Part shown: positions 9,679 to 18,819 of the stretch, piece by piece
Numbering within the stretch: position 1 is the stretch's first letter
How the letters are laid out: the number at the start of each line of letters is the position of its first letter
Assembly: GCA_958415625.1 (NCBI GenBank)
Contig: CATYZI010000001.1
Span: 1 to 64,000 of the forward strand
Direction: 5' to 3'
DNA from: an uncultured Collinsella sp.
GTDB taxonomy: Bacteria > Actinomycetota > Coriobacteriia > Coriobacteriales > Coriobacteriaceae
Length of the DNA stretch: 64,000 nucleotides
The notes under the pieces: model-generated
What the model saw: the letters and a program-made list of their open reading frames with translations, nothing else
What the model was told of the DNA's origin: nothing
Database searches by the model: none
Program-made: the position numbers and the translations under genes

Positions 9679-9717
9679 ACTACGATTTCGATGGTTTACG
9701 ACGGAAAGGGCTGAGCC

Positions 9718-11703
9718 ATGAAGCTCGCGCTTGCACAGATCGATATGCGCCTGGGTGATATTGAGGGCATTTGCGGCCGCATCGAGGACCAGACTCGTCT
9801 GGCCCACGAGCGCGGGGCGCGCGTGCTGTGCGTTCCGGCTCCGCTCTTTATGGGCGCCATGCCCGGGGGCCTGGTGGGCACTGCCGACTTTGAGCACGAC
9901 ATGCTTGCCGGCTTGACTGGTGTCGCCGAGCGTATCCAGGAGCTTGACATGATCTGCATCGTGCCCGCGGCGGTTTCGTTTGAGGGCCAGCCGCTACTCG
10001 ACTACATGATGCTCAAGGACGGTCATGTGGTGCCGGCGCGTTCGAGCATTGCCCTGCAGCGTGGTGAGAACAACGACACGCGTTGGGCGCCGCCGGTGTT
10101 CGACGTGGACGGCGTGCGCATTGCCGTGATTTTTGACTTGGACCGCGAACTCGAGATGTTGCCGACCGGTGTTGACCTCATTGCGTATTTCCAATTCAAC
10201 GCGTTTGACATGACCGACCGCGAGACTGCTGCCATTGCCGCCGTACGCAGCGGCGCCTACCGCAAGATCGCATCCAAGCGCAGCGTGTGGTTTGCCTGCA
10301 TGGCGCCGGTCGGTGCCTATGACGAGTCGGTGTATACCGGCGGTTCGTTTGTGCTCGACGACTGTGGTCGCGTGGTGGCCCAGGCGCCGTGTTTTGAGGA
10401 GAGCCTGCTGGTTCAGGAGATTCAGCGCGGCGTGATGCTCGATGCCTTGGAGGACCACGAGCTGCCCGAGTTTCGCTCCGAGGAATGGCTGTGGCAGGCG
10501 CTGGTGCTCGCTGTGCGTGATAGCGCCCGTGCCCATGGCGCGTCGCGCGCCGTGGTGGCGCTCGAGGGCGACTTGCCGTCGTCCCTGCTGGCGGCGCTTG
10601 CCGTCGACGCCCTGGGTCCGCGCAACGTGATCGGCCTGGTGCTGGGGCGCAACCGTATCTTTACGCCGGCGCAGGAAGAGGCCGAGGCTGCCCGCTGTGC
10701 CGCCGTCCGCGCCATCGCCGAGCGTCTGCACATTCGCACCGTCGAGCGCGATGCACCGGATGCGGCGCGTGTGCTCGATCGCGACGTGTCGGCGGGCGAT
10801 GCCGAGCGTCTGCGCTCGCGCACGCTGGGCCTCATGCTGGAGGACACGGCGCTCGAGCTGGGTGCGATGGCGCTGAGCCCGCTGTCCAAAACCGAGTACG
10901 CGCTGGCGGCGCCGGCGCTTTGCGGCGGCTACCAGGGCGATTACGCGCCCTTTGGCGATGTGTACCTGTCGACGCTTGAGTTTGTGGCGCGCGTGCGCAA
11001 CCGCACGTCTGCCGTGGTGCCCCAAGAGCTCGTGACGCTCAACGCGGTGGAAGACTGCATGGAGCGAGTGTTGGTGCAGGCGCTCTCGACGCTCGACGGT
11101 CCGGTCGATATGCTCGACCGCGCGGCACGGCTGCTCGGCGGGCTTGAGCCGGGTGAGGTCGATGGCGCGCTCGAGGCGCACGTGGACCGCAGCCGACCCT
11201 TCGACGACATCCCGATGGCCGCCGGCAAGCCCGAGGCCTGCTCGCTGCTGCTGATGCTCGTGCGTCAGGGCGAGGCCGCCCGCCGCATGTTGCCGACGGC
11301 GCCGATCGTCTCGTCCCGTTCGTTTGCCGAGCGCTCCTGGCCGTACATGCTCGCGTGGTCCGACCTGGGGCTTAACGGCAAGGAGCGCATGTCGGTCGAT
11401 TCGCTGGCGCGCGCCGAGGTGCGCCGTTTTGCTGACGAGGATACGAGCGAGCGCATGCGAAACGAGATGATGGGCGTGCTGAGCGAGCTACTGGGTATTT
11501 CGCCCGAGCAGATGGAGGAGCTGCGCTCTGAGGACGGTCAGCGTCGTTTGCACGAGGGAATGAAAAAGTTCGAGGGCGAGGTTCAGGACGCCATCGATAA
11601 GATGATGGGCGGCCAGGGTGGCCCGCAGGGTGGACCCCAGGGCACGCCGATGCCGCATCCGCCGGTGGATCCGAGGCAATTCCCATTCTTCTCTCAAAAC
11701 TAG
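9718..11703 (+). CDS. NAD+ synthetase-like protein, apparently catalytically dead
   Basis: 661 residues with the two-domain layout of glutamine-dependent NAD synthetase: an N-terminal carbon-nitrogen hydrolase fold (MKLALAQIDMRLGDIEG) and a C-terminal NAD_synthase-like domain (LGAMALSPLSKTEYALAAP, YAPFGDVYLSTLEFVARVRN). The catalytic positions are changed. The nitrilase Glu (normally FPEL) is Ala41 in CVPAP, the Lys is about Arg108, and the nucleophilic Cys (normally ICEDIW) is Phe139 in VIFDLD. The PP-loop SGGxDSS reads EGDLPSS (~283). A Gly/Pro/Met-rich tail (about 630-661) is extra. The reading frame is intact and codon usage is normal, so this looks like a maintained pseudoenzyme, perhaps a NAD or nucleotide sensor or scaffold, rather than a decayed gene. 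A functional nadE should exist elsewhere. Confidence 0.8.
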   Translation: MKLALAQIDMRLGDIEGICGRIEDQTRLAHERGARVLCVPAPLFMGAMPGGLVGTADFEHDMLAGLTGVAERIQELDMICIVPAAVSFEGQPLLDYMMLKDGHVVPARSSIALQRGENNDTRWAPPVFDVDGVRIAVIFDLDRELEMLPTGVDLIAYFQFNAFDMTDRETAAIAAVRSGAYRKIASKRSVWFACMAPVGAYDESVYTGGSFVLDDCGRVVAQAPCFEESLLVQEIQRGVMLDALEDHELPEFRSEEWLWQALVLAVRDSARAHGASRAVVALEGDLPSSLLAALAVDALGPRNVIGLVLGRNRIFTPAQEEAEAARCAAVRAIAERLHIRTVERDAPDAARVLDRDVSAGDAERLRSRTLGLMLEDTALELGAMALSPLSKTEYALAAPALCGGYQGDYAPFGDVYLSTLEFVARVRNRTSAVVPQELVTLNAVEDCMERVLVQALSTLDGPVDMLDRAARLLGGLEPGEVDGALEAHVDRSRPFDDIPMAAGKPEACSLLLMLVRQGEAARRMLPTAPIVSSRSFAERSWPYMLAWSDLGLNGKERMSVDSLARAEVRRFADEDTSERMRNEMMGVLSELLGISPEQMEELRSEDGQRRLHEGMKKFEGEVQDAIDKMMGGQGGPQGGPQGTPMPHPPVDPRQFPFFSQN

Positions 11704-11711
11704 GTCGCTGC

Positions 11712-11809
11712 GCGCCCGCCAGAGCGGCAATCTGCCTTTCAATCGTCGGGCATGACCGCCAGGTCAATGCCCTCCTCTTTCAAGGCACCTTGCTCGCTCT
11801 GGCGGGCGC
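11712..11809 (+). repeat. Structured intergenic element, family A copy 1
   Basis: Nested hairpin: the outer arm GCGCCCGCCAGAGCG (11712-11726) is perfectly complementary to 11795-11809. The mid stem GCAA..TGCCTT (11727-11738) pairs with AAGGCA..TTGC (11782-11793). The inner hairpin GGGCATGACC (11748-11757) pairs with GGTCAATGCCC (11762-11772). Copies 2-4 lie at 54113, 57387 and 63916. It sits just after the NAD-synthetase-like gene. Confidence 0.8.
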
Positions 11810-11945
11810 TCGCTTGCGTATGCTCAACCTACAATTCAATCTCGGCTGACGTATGGGGCTGGCGTTGTGTTATTCTAGAACAGACGTTCGTGAATGATGC
11901 GCGGGGCCTTGCCTTACGCTTGGCAAAAGACGAGGGGAGGTCGGC

Positions 11946-12467
11946 TTGGTCATTTTGGGTATCGACCCCGGTTTGGCTCATACGGGTTGGGGGATTATCG
12001 AGGAGCGGCGTGGCGAGGTTCGCTGCCGTGCCTACGGTTGTATCGAGACCAGCGCGGGTAGTCCGCTCGCGGTGCGCCTGTCGCATATCGCCCGCGACCT
12101 CAAGGGTGTCGTGGAGCGTTATCGACCCGATACCGCTGCCATCGAGAGCATCTACTTTGGCGCCAACGTTCGTTCGGCCATCCCTACGGCGCATGCCCGC
12201 GGCGCTGCGCTCGTGGCTCTTTCGGAATGCGCACTCGAGATCGGCGAATACACGCCTATGCAGATTAAGCAGGCTGTGGTGGGTACCGGTGCCGCAGATA
12301 AGCGGCAGGTCGCCTACATGGTACGCACGCTAACACAGCTCGATCACGACCCGCATCCCGACCATGCCGCCGATGCCCTGGCCTGCGCCATCTGCCACGT
12401 AAACCTCAGCCGCACCCGCGCCCTCACCGGTGGCGAGTTCTATCAACAGAGAGGAACCGGATACTGA
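11946..12467 (+). CDS. ruvC: Holliday junction endonuclease RuvC
   Basis: 173-residue crossover-junction endodeoxyribonuclease that resolves Holliday junctions together with RuvAB. Acidic catalytic residues are visible in GIDPG (Asp7), AAIESIYFG (Glu67) and the C-terminal DHAADALA motif (~139-146). The start is a TTG following GGGGAGG at suitable spacing; no ATG fits. The stop TGA overlaps the ruvA ATG by one base, indicating a translationally coupled ruvCAB operon. The promoter must lie between the family A hairpin and 11945. Confidence 0.95.
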   Translation: MVILGIDPGLAHTGWGIIEERRGEVRCRAYGCIETSAGSPLAVRLSHIARDLKGVVERYRPDTAAIESIYFGANVRSAIPTAHARGAALVALSECALEIGEYTPMQIKQAVVGTGAADKRQVAYMVRTLTQLDHDPHPDHAADALACAICHVNLSRTRALTGGEFYQQRGTGY

Positions 12468-13087
12468 TGATTTCCCAGCTCCACGGAACGCTTGTCGAGG
12501 CCACGATGAGCTCTGCTGTCGTTGATGTGTCGGGCGTTGGCTTTGAGCTCGGCATCTCGGGCAGCACTGCGGCCACGTTGCCGACGCCCGGCGGCGAGGT
12601 CCGCCTCTACACGCGTATGCAGGTGCGCGAGGACGCCATGACACTTTTCGGTTTTTCCTCAAAGGATGAGCGCACGATGTTCGACCGGCTCGTGTCCGTG
12701 TCGGGCGTTGGCCCGCGCTTGGCGCTCGCCGTGCTTTCCACCTATACCGTGGGGCAGCTGTATTCACTGGTGATGGCCGAGGACGACAAGGGTATGGCCA
12801 AGGTACCCGGTGTGGGCAAAAAGACAGCTCAGCGCCTGATCCTGGAACTCAAGAGCACCTTTGCCAAGGACAAGGGCTTTGTGCCGGTCGACGTGATCCC
12901 GGGGCAGGTTGCGATGCCGGTCCCCGCTGCCGCTCCCTCGGCCATCGATGACGCCCGTGCGGCGCTCCTCTCCATGGGCTTTAGCCCGCAGGAGACCGAT
13001 GTTGCCCTGAGCGGGTATGATGGGCAGAATATGCGTGTCGAGGATCTGCTCGGCGCGGCGCTTAAGCGACTCGGAATGGATGCGTGA
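12467..13087 (+). CDS. ruvA: Holliday junction branch migration protein RuvA
   Basis: 206-residue DNA-binding subunit of the RuvAB branch-migration complex. The N-terminal OB-fold (MISQLHGTLVE, LYTRMQVREDAMTLFGF), the two helix-hairpin-helix motifs (VSGVGPRLALAVLS and VPGVGKKTAQRLILEL) and the C-terminal RuvB-contacting domain (DDARAALLSMGFSPQETDVAL) are all present. It overlaps ruvC and ruvB by one base each at TGATG junctions. Confidence 0.97.
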   Translation: MISQLHGTLVEATMSSAVVDVSGVGFELGISGSTAATLPTPGGEVRLYTRMQVREDAMTLFGFSSKDERTMFDRLVSVSGVGPRLALAVLSTYTVGQLYSLVMAEDDKGMAKVPGVGKKTAQRLILELKSTFAKDKGFVPVDVIPGQVAMPVPAAAPSAIDDARAALLSMGFSPQETDVALSGYDGQNMRVEDLLGAALKRLGMDA

Positions 13088-14154
13088 TGTGGGAAGCCGA
13101 TGACTCTCAGGACCTGTGGGCGACGCCTGGCAACTCGCCGGCGGCATCCATGGCGCACGGCGAGCGCATGGTAGGCTCGGAGCTGACGGCCGAGGACCTC
13201 GATGTCGATCGCACTTTGCGCCCCCAGCGCCTGGACGATTACTGCGGCCAGGAGCATATCAAGCAGAGCCTGCGCGTGTTGATCGAAGCGGCGCAGAGCC
13301 GTGGCGAGACGCTCGACCACGTGATCTTCTCGGGCCCTCCGGGTCTGGGCAAGACCACGCTGGCTACGGTTATCGCCAACGAGCTGGGCGCTCAGATCAA
13401 GACCACGAGTGGCCCTGCCATCGCGCGCACCGGCGACCTGGCAGCCATTCTTACTAACTTGCAGCCGGGTGACGTGCTGTTTATCGACGAGATCCACCGC
13501 CTCAACCGCTCGGTCGAGGAGGTCCTGTACCCCGCGATGGAGGACTTTGCCCTCGATATCGTGATCGGTAAAGGCCCGGCCGCACGATCGATTCGCCTGG
13601 ATATCCCCAAGTTTACGCTGGTGGCGGCAACGACCCGCTCGGGTATGCTGACTGGCCCGCTGCGCGACCGCTTTGGCATTTCGTATCGCCTAGATTACTA
13701 CACGGTCGAGGAGCTCGCCCAGATCGTGACGCGCTCGGCGACTATCCTGGGCGTGACGATTGACCATCCCAGCGCGCTCGAGATCGGCTCACGCTCGCGC
13801 GGCACGCCGCGTCTTGCCAACCGTCTGCTCAAGCGCGTGCGCGACTATGCACAGGTGCGCGGCAACGGTCCCATCGAGCTGGACATTTGCCGCCAGGCGC
13901 TCGAGTTCTTCGAGATCGATGAGCTTGGCCTGGACTGGATGGACATTCGTATCTTGGAGACGCTTGCCAAGACGTTCTCCGGTCGCGCCGTGGGCCTGAC
14001 AACGCTTGCCAGCGCGGTGGGTGAGGACCCGGGCACGCTCGAGGATGTCTACGAGCCCTATCTGCTGCAGTGCGGATTGATGATCCGTACGCCCCAGGGT
14101 CGTCAGGCAACGCTTCGCACCTTTGAGCACCTGGGGATTGAACCTACCGTTTAG
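13087..14154 (+). CDS. ruvB: Holliday junction branch migration ATPase RuvB
   Basis: 355-residue AAA+ motor of the RuvAB complex. Walker A GPPGLGKTT (~83-91), Walker B LFIDEIHRL (~131-139), the sensor segment AATTRSGMLTGPLRDRFG and the winged-helix C terminus are present. I use the ATG at 13087, which overlaps the ruvA stop; a GTG one codon upstream is possible. It is the last gene of ruvCAB. The 144-base spacer to fhs holds no clear hairpin, but it contains a TATGCT -10-like sequence near 14253 that may drive fhs. Confidence 0.97.
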   Translation: MWEADDSQDLWATPGNSPAASMAHGERMVGSELTAEDLDVDRTLRPQRLDDYCGQEHIKQSLRVLIEAAQSRGETLDHVIFSGPPGLGKTTLATVIANELGAQIKTTSGPAIARTGDLAAILTNLQPGDVLFIDEIHRLNRSVEEVLYPAMEDFALDIVIGKGPAARSIRLDIPKFTLVAATTRSGMLTGPLRDRFGISYRLDYYTVEELAQIVTRSATILGVTIDHPSALEIGSRSRGTPRLANRLLKRVRDYAQVRGNGPIELDICRQALEFFEIDELGLDWMDIRILETLAKTFSGRAVGLTTLASAVGEDPGTLEDVYEPYLLQCGLMIRTPQGRQATLRTFEHLGIEPTV

Positions 14155-14298
14155 GGCGCTTTGTTTTGGCGGGCTGTTGGGCTATCGCTGGGCATCGGGT
14201 AAACATATCGCCGTTCATCGGTTATGGGTGTTTTACTATTGCGCGCCCGTGCTATGCTGAATTGGTCTTTTTCTCATTCGGTAACGAAAGGACCGCCC

Positions 14299-15966
14299 AT
14301 GCCTACTGACATCGAAATCGCACGTTCTGTCACGCCGCTGCCTATTACCGAGGTGGCCAAGAACGCCGGCGTCGACGTTAAGCACCTTATTCCGTACGGC
14401 TTCGACAAGGCTAAGGTCGACTATTCACTGCTCAACGAGCCGACTGATCACCAGGCCAAGCTCGTCCTCGTGACTGCTATCAACCCAACGCCTGCGGGCG
14501 AGGGTAAGACCACCACGACCATCGGTCTGGCCGATGGCTTGCGCCGACGCGGCGTCAAGAGTGCCGTGGCCCTGCGCGAGCCTTCGCTCGGCCCCGTCTT
14601 TGGCGTTAAGGGCGGCGCTGCCGGCGGCGGCTGGGCTCAGGTCATCCCCATGGAGGATATCAACCTGCACTTTACCGGTGACTTCCATGCTATCGGCGCC
14701 GCCAATAACCTGCTGGCCGCCATGCTCGACAACCATATTCAGCAGGGCAATCAGCTCGGTATTGACGTTAAGCGCATCACTTGGAAGCGCGTCGTCGATA
14801 TGAACGACCGTCAGCTGCGCCACGTCATCGACGGTATTGGCGGTAAGGCCCAGGGCGTGCCGCGCGAGGACGGCTTCGATATCACCGTCGCCTCCGAGGT
14901 CATGGCAATCCTGTGCCTGTCTACGAGCATTAACGACCTCAAGGAGCGCCTGGGCGAGATCGTCGTCGGCTACAGCTTTGCCGGCGAGCCCGTCCGTGCC
15001 CGCGACCTTAAGGCCCAGGGTGCCATGGCCGCGTTGCTTAAGGACGCGCTCAAGCCCAACTTGGTGCAAACGCTCGAGGGCACGCCCGCGTTTGTCCACG
15101 GCGGCCCCTTCGCCAACATTGCCCACGGCTGCAACTCTATCATGGCCACGCGTATGGCGATGCGCTTTGGCGATGTCGCCATTACCGAGGCCGGCTTCGG
15201 TGCCGATCTGGGTGCCGAGAAGTTCCTCGACATCAAGTGCCGCATGACGGGCGTTCGCCCCAGCGCCGTCGTGGTCGTCGCGACCGCTCGTGCGCTGAAG
15301 TACAACGGTGGCGTCGCCAAGGCCGACCTCAACGAGGAGAACCTCGAGGCACTCAAGGCCGGCATGCCCAACCTGCTGCGTCACGTCGACAACATCCAGA
15401 ACGTTTATGGTCTGCCCTGCGTAGTCGCCATCAACCGCTTCCCGACGGACACCGAGGCCGAGCTTGCGCTCATCGAGTCCGAGTGCCAGAAGCTCGGCGT
15501 CAACGTTAAGCTTTCCGAGGTCTGGGCCAAGGGCGGCGAGGGCGCGCTCGACCTGGCCGATGAGGTCATGCGTCTGATTGAGCAGCCGAGCGAGCTCAAG
15601 TTTGCCTATGAGGACGGCGCCGATGTGGCCGACGCTCTTGAGGCCATTGCCACCAAGGTCTACCGCGCCGACGGCGTTGACTTTACGCCGGCCGCCAAGC
15701 GCCAGCTCGCCGAGCTGCGCGAGAACGGCTTTGGCAACCTGCCGGTGTGCGTGGCCAAGACGCAGTACAGCTTTAGCGACAACGCCAAGGCCCTGGGCGC
15801 TCCCGAGAACTTCCGCATCACGGTGCGTGAGCTCAAGGTTTCCGCCGGTGCCCACTTTGTGGTCGCACTGACTGGCAGTGTTCTGACCATGCCGGGCCTG
15901 CCCAAGGTCCCCGCGGCCGAGAACATCGACGTCGACAACGACGGCAACATCACTGGCCTGTTCTAG
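14299..15966 (+). CDS. fhs: Formate--tetrahydrofolate ligase
   Basis: 555 residues, the usual length for FTHFS. It makes 10-formyl-THF from formate, THF and ATP, feeding purine and C1 metabolism. The P-loop-like TPAGEGKTTTT (~65-75) is followed by REPSLGPVFGVKGGAAGGG and later FHAIGAANNLLAAM, DRQLRHVIDGIGG and AEAGFGADLGAEKF-type family motifs. The start ATG follows GAAAGGA; earlier in-frame codons lack a ribosome site. It is monocistronic with a strong terminator. The following folate C1 enzymes, fchA and folD, lie at 27-28.6 kb. Confidence 0.97.
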   Translation: MPTDIEIARSVTPLPITEVAKNAGVDVKHLIPYGFDKAKVDYSLLNEPTDHQAKLVLVTAINPTPAGEGKTTTTIGLADGLRRRGVKSAVALREPSLGPVFGVKGGAAGGGWAQVIPMEDINLHFTGDFHAIGAANNLLAAMLDNHIQQGNQLGIDVKRITWKRVVDMNDRQLRHVIDGIGGKAQGVPREDGFDITVASEVMAILCLSTSINDLKERLGEIVVGYSFAGEPVRARDLKAQGAMAALLKDALKPNLVQTLEGTPAFVHGGPFANIAHGCNSIMATRMAMRFGDVAITEAGFGADLGAEKFLDIKCRMTGVRPSAVVVVATARALKYNGGVAKADLNEENLEALKAGMPNLLRHVDNIQNVYGLPCVVAINRFPTDTEAELALIESECQKLGVNVKLSEVWAKGGEGALDLADEVMRLIEQPSELKFAYEDGADVADALEAIATKVYRADGVDFTPAAKRQLAELRENGFGNLPVCVAKTQYSFSDNAKALGAPENFRITVRELKVSAGAHFVVALTGSVLTMPGLPKVPAAENIDVDNDGNITGLF

Positions 15967-15991
15967 GCCTGTTGCCCCTAGCTGCCTGCCC

Positions 15992-16027
15992 GCCCCGCCG
16001 TGCCCCCAAGGCCCGGCGGGGCTTTTG
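15992..16027 (+). terminator. Strong terminator between fhs and the Cys-rich gene
   Basis: GCCCCGCCG (15992-16000) pairs with CGGCGGGGC (16014-16022), followed by TTTTG and TTTTC. The convergent gene on the other strand ends at 16032. Confidence 0.85.
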
Positions 16028-16031
16028 TTTT

Positions 16032-16268
16032 CTAGCCGCGCTGGAGGCCGAAGAGTTTGGCGTTGCGCTCGGCGACCATCATGTTGATATCGGCGATTTC
16101 CATCTCGCCGTCAATGTAGGGCTGGTAGGTGCCATATGGATCGCCGGCTCCCAAGCTGCAGCTTCCGCAGTTATCGCAGCTGCCGTTGCCGCAGCCGGCG
16201 AGTGCCAGCTTGATGATTTCCTCGCGTTCGGCGCGCGTTGTATCTTTGATGAGCTTGCTTTTTGCCAT
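16032..16268 (-). CDS. Small Cys-rich protein, unknown function
   Basis: A 78-residue protein starting MAKSKLIKDTTRAEREEI at an ATG preceded by GAGGAA. Its centre carries CGNGSCDNCGSCSLG, giving four Cys in C-x4-C-x2-C-x2-C spacing, suitable for an iron-sulfur cluster or zinc. The C-terminal half is acidic with no further Cys (YIDGEMEIADINMMVAERNA). It is convergent with fhs and divergent from the gene at 16406. I do not recognise the family. A metal-cluster role is inference from the Cys spacing only. Confidence 0.7.
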   Translation of the reverse strand: MAKSKLIKDTTRAEREEIIKLALAGCGNGSCDNCGSCSLGAGDPYGTYQPYIDGEMEIADINMMVAERNAKLFGLQRG

Positions 16269-16405
16269 GACGTTCCTCGATTCGCTTGTTGCCACCTGTC
16301 GCGCATGTCTTGTAGATACCGACGGGCTCTGCCCATCATAGGCTTTTGCGCGGGTAGAATGCATGGATAACTTGATGCTTAAGGGCGACGGAAAGGAATC
16401 GTTGC

Positions 16406-17407
16406 ATGGACCAGGATAAGACGACCGTAATGGGCGGCTACGGTTCCGCGCAGGCTGGCGATAGCGCCGATGTGACCCGCGTTGTTCCCAACCCCGGTTA
16501 TACCGACCCCGCCGCGACGCAGCCTTCTGCCGAGCCCACCCGGGTTATGGGCTATGGCGACACGGCGCAGGATTCTTACGCTGCATCTTCGCAAGGCCCC
16601 TATGGCAACGCAGCTTCGAACGCAGCTTCGGACCCGTTTGATTACGCGCCGCAGGATTCTTATGCCGCCTCGACGCCGAATCCCTATGATGACCTGCCGC
16701 AGAATCCCATTCCGCAGCCTCAGCAGACGACGTATATGCCTCGCACGGCGCAGCCTCGCTACGAGTCGCGCGAGGCGTATCGCGAGTACCCCAAGTCGAT
16801 TCCGCAATATGGCGAGGACGAGGAGAAGAAGCCGTCGCGTTCGTCGAGCGTGATCAAGAAGATCCTGATTGTGCTGGCGATCTTCTTTGCGCTGTCGGTT
16901 GTGTTTGCCATCGTGTCGGGCATGCTCAACAAGCGAGGGAGTTCAACGGCCGATACCGCTGCCGAGCAAACCGAGTCCGCCTCGTCTAGCACCGTCGATC
17001 TGAGCGATATCCCGGGGCAGTACTGGTCCAACGCCAAGAAGCTCCTCAAGTCGCGCGGCGCCGATCTTTCGAATGCCGTGGTCCTGACTGATGATGGCTC
17101 AACGCCCGTCGTCGATTCCAACTGGGTCGTTACTTCTGCCTACTATAACGACAGCGGCAACCTCGAAATTCAACTCACGCACAAGAACATCTCGGGCAAC
17201 TCGTCCGGCGGCCAAAGCGGTACCGACAGCTCGAGCTCCAATACGCTGGAGGACCTGAGCAACAAGGCACAGGAGCTTGGGGATAAGGCCCAAGAGCTGG
17301 GTGACACGGCTCAGAATCTCGGCGATACCGCGCAGAACCTGGGCGATATGGCAACGAACGCCTGGGATGCCCTGCAAAACGGCATTTCGGGCGCGCAGGG
17401 AAACTAG
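16406..17407 (+). CDS. Single-pass membrane protein with disordered N terminus and heptad-repeat tail
   Basis: 333 residues starting at an ATG after GGAAAGGAATC. Residues 1-145 are low complexity, rich in Pro, Gln, Tyr and Ser with repeated PQDSYAAS-like units, probably cytoplasmic. One transmembrane helix follows (ILIVLAIFFALSVVFAIVSG, about 150-170). A small external domain of about 70 residues (DLSDIPGQYWSNAKKLLKSR) resembles a PASTA-like fold in its loss-of-helix/strand pattern. The C terminus is a run of seven-residue repeats (KAQELGD, TAQNLGD). Function is unknown; an envelope role is inferred. Confidence 0.75.
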   Translation: MDQDKTTVMGGYGSAQAGDSADVTRVVPNPGYTDPAATQPSAEPTRVMGYGDTAQDSYAASSQGPYGNAASNAASDPFDYAPQDSYAASTPNPYDDLPQNPIPQPQQTTYMPRTAQPRYESREAYREYPKSIPQYGEDEEKKPSRSSSVIKKILIVLAIFFALSVVFAIVSGMLNKRGSSTADTAAEQTESASSSTVDLSDIPGQYWSNAKKLLKSRGADLSNAVVLTDDGSTPVVDSNWVVTSAYYNDSGNLEIQLTHKNISGNSSGGQSGTDSSSSNTLEDLSNKAQELGDKAQELGDTAQNLGDTAQNLGDMATNAWDALQNGISGAQGN

Positions 17408-17419
17408 CTGTTAAGCGGG

Positions 17420-18601
17420 CTACAGCTGCTCGGCCGGACGGTCGGGCGAGCTAAAGCCTGAGTCAAACGTAACGACGCACGAGACGTTGGGCCGGCGCTC
17501 GTGCACGATGCGCGTGACGAGCTCCAGCAGCTCCTCGTCGGATATGTCAAAGCCGTCGGGACGCACCAGGTCAAACGAAACGAACCCGTCGTGCTCGTGC
17601 AGGTCGTGGATGGAGAGCGCGGGATCGATCTGCATGACGCCGCGCTTGACCCAGCCGCGCAGGTCGTCGCCGGTGGTGGCGATGGGGTCGCAGTGCAACG
17701 TGATGCCAATGCCCATCTGGCGCTTGATGTCGTGCTCGATGGTGTCCAGGATCTCGTGGTGCTCAAATGCGTCGCCCTCGCCGGGCATCTCCACGTGGGC
17801 GCTGGCAAACTGACGACCGGGGCCGTAGTCGTGCACCATCAGGTCGTGTGTGCCCAAGACCTGCGGATAGGACATGATCTTGTCGCGGATTGCCTGGACG
17901 AGCTTGGGGTCGGGCGCTTGCCCCAGCAACGGGCTGATGGCGTCGCGCACTAGGCCCATGCCGCTGATGCAGATGAAGATGCCCACGCCCAAGCCCGCCC
18001 AGCCGTCGAGGTCAAAGCCGGTCGTTTGCGAAATAAGCGCCGCCGCTAAGACCGAGCCCGAGGTGATGACGTCGTTTTTGGAGTCCTGCGCCGTGGCAAT
18101 GAGTGTTTCGGAATCGATACGGTTGCCCAGCGCGCGGTTGAATGCGGCCATCCAGAATTTGACGAGCATGGACAAGACGAGAGCGGCTAGGGAGACCAGC
18201 GTGTAGGCGGTGGGGGAGGGCTTGATGATCTTGGTGACCGACTCGAGGATCAGGTTGATGCCGACGGCGCAAACCAGGACGGCGACGAACAGACCGGCTA
18301 GGTACTCGTAGCGGCCGTGGCCATAGGGGTGGCCTTCGTCTGCCGGGCGGCTGGCAAGGCGGAACCCGAGCAGGCTCACGATGTTGCTCGAGGCGTCGGA
18401 GAGGTTGTTGAAGGCGTCGGCGATGAGCGAGACAGAGCCGGCGAGCAGGCCCGCGATGCCCTTGGCCAGGCACAGAGTGATGTTGAGGCAAATGCAGATG
18501 AGGCTTGCGGCGAAGCCCGCGTTGGTGCGGCAGGAGGTATCGACCGGCTCGCCCTCGCTGCCGGGAACAAGCGTATGTACCAGCCGATTTACAAATAGCA
18601 T
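17420..18601 (-). CDS. Cation diffusion facilitator (CDF) metal transporter
   Basis: 393 residues; CDF proteins export divalent metals (Zn, Mn, Fe, Co) by proton antiport. Six membrane helices are apparent. The metal site lies in SLIADAFNNLSDASSN, and HPYGHGRYEYLAGL is the family's second signature. A cytoplasmic C-terminal dimer domain follows (LGTHDLMVHDYGPGRQFASAHVEM). I chose the ATG at 18601 because GAGGA precedes it; a longer frame to 18748 lacks a ribosome site. The metal cannot be told from the sequence. It is convergent with the gene at 16406 and separated from it by 12 bases. Confidence 0.92.
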   Translation of the reverse strand: MLFVNRLVHTLVPGSEGEPVDTSCRTNAGFAASLICICLNITLCLAKGIAGLLAGSVSLIADAFNNLSDASSNIVSLLGFRLASRPADEGHPYGHGRYEYLAGLFVAVLVCAVGINLILESVTKIIKPSPTAYTLVSLAALVLSMLVKFWMAAFNRALGNRIDSETLIATAQDSKNDVITSGSVLAAALISQTTGFDLDGWAGLGVGIFICISGMGLVRDAISPLLGQAPDPKLVQAIRDKIMSYPQVLGTHDLMVHDYGPGRQFASAHVEMPGEGDAFEHHEILDTIEHDIKRQMGIGITLHCDPIATTGDDLRGWVKRGVMQIDPALSIHDLHEHDGFVSFDLVRPDGFDISDEELLELVTRIVHERRPNVSCVVTFDSGFSSPDRPAEQL

Positions 18602-18819
18602 AGCGGTCGTCCTCACAATCATGTTTAAGGGGATAGTGTAGCTCGCGCGGAGGCGCTGTGCACCGATGCTCAGAAAATGCAGCAATGGTCTGCCGGTGCT
18701 AACGAGCGAGCCTTCTCGTCTGCCTGGGTGGTCCATTTTGGGCCACATGGGTATGGGCGTGTGCCTGTTTGCTCGACATACTTAATGTCGACAGCCCCTG
18801 TGCAAAGGAGGACGTTTCC

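Noticed and set aside
11752..12333. Open frame starting MTARSMPSSF, and similar frames at 54153 and 63951
   Set aside because: The shared start is the inner hairpin of family A read as protein; the rest is antisense or out of frame to ruvC and others.
18728..18752. Third copy of the GGTGGGCCAT motif
   Set aside because: Only about ten bases resemble the lipoprotein motif, and the rest differs, so I do not count it.
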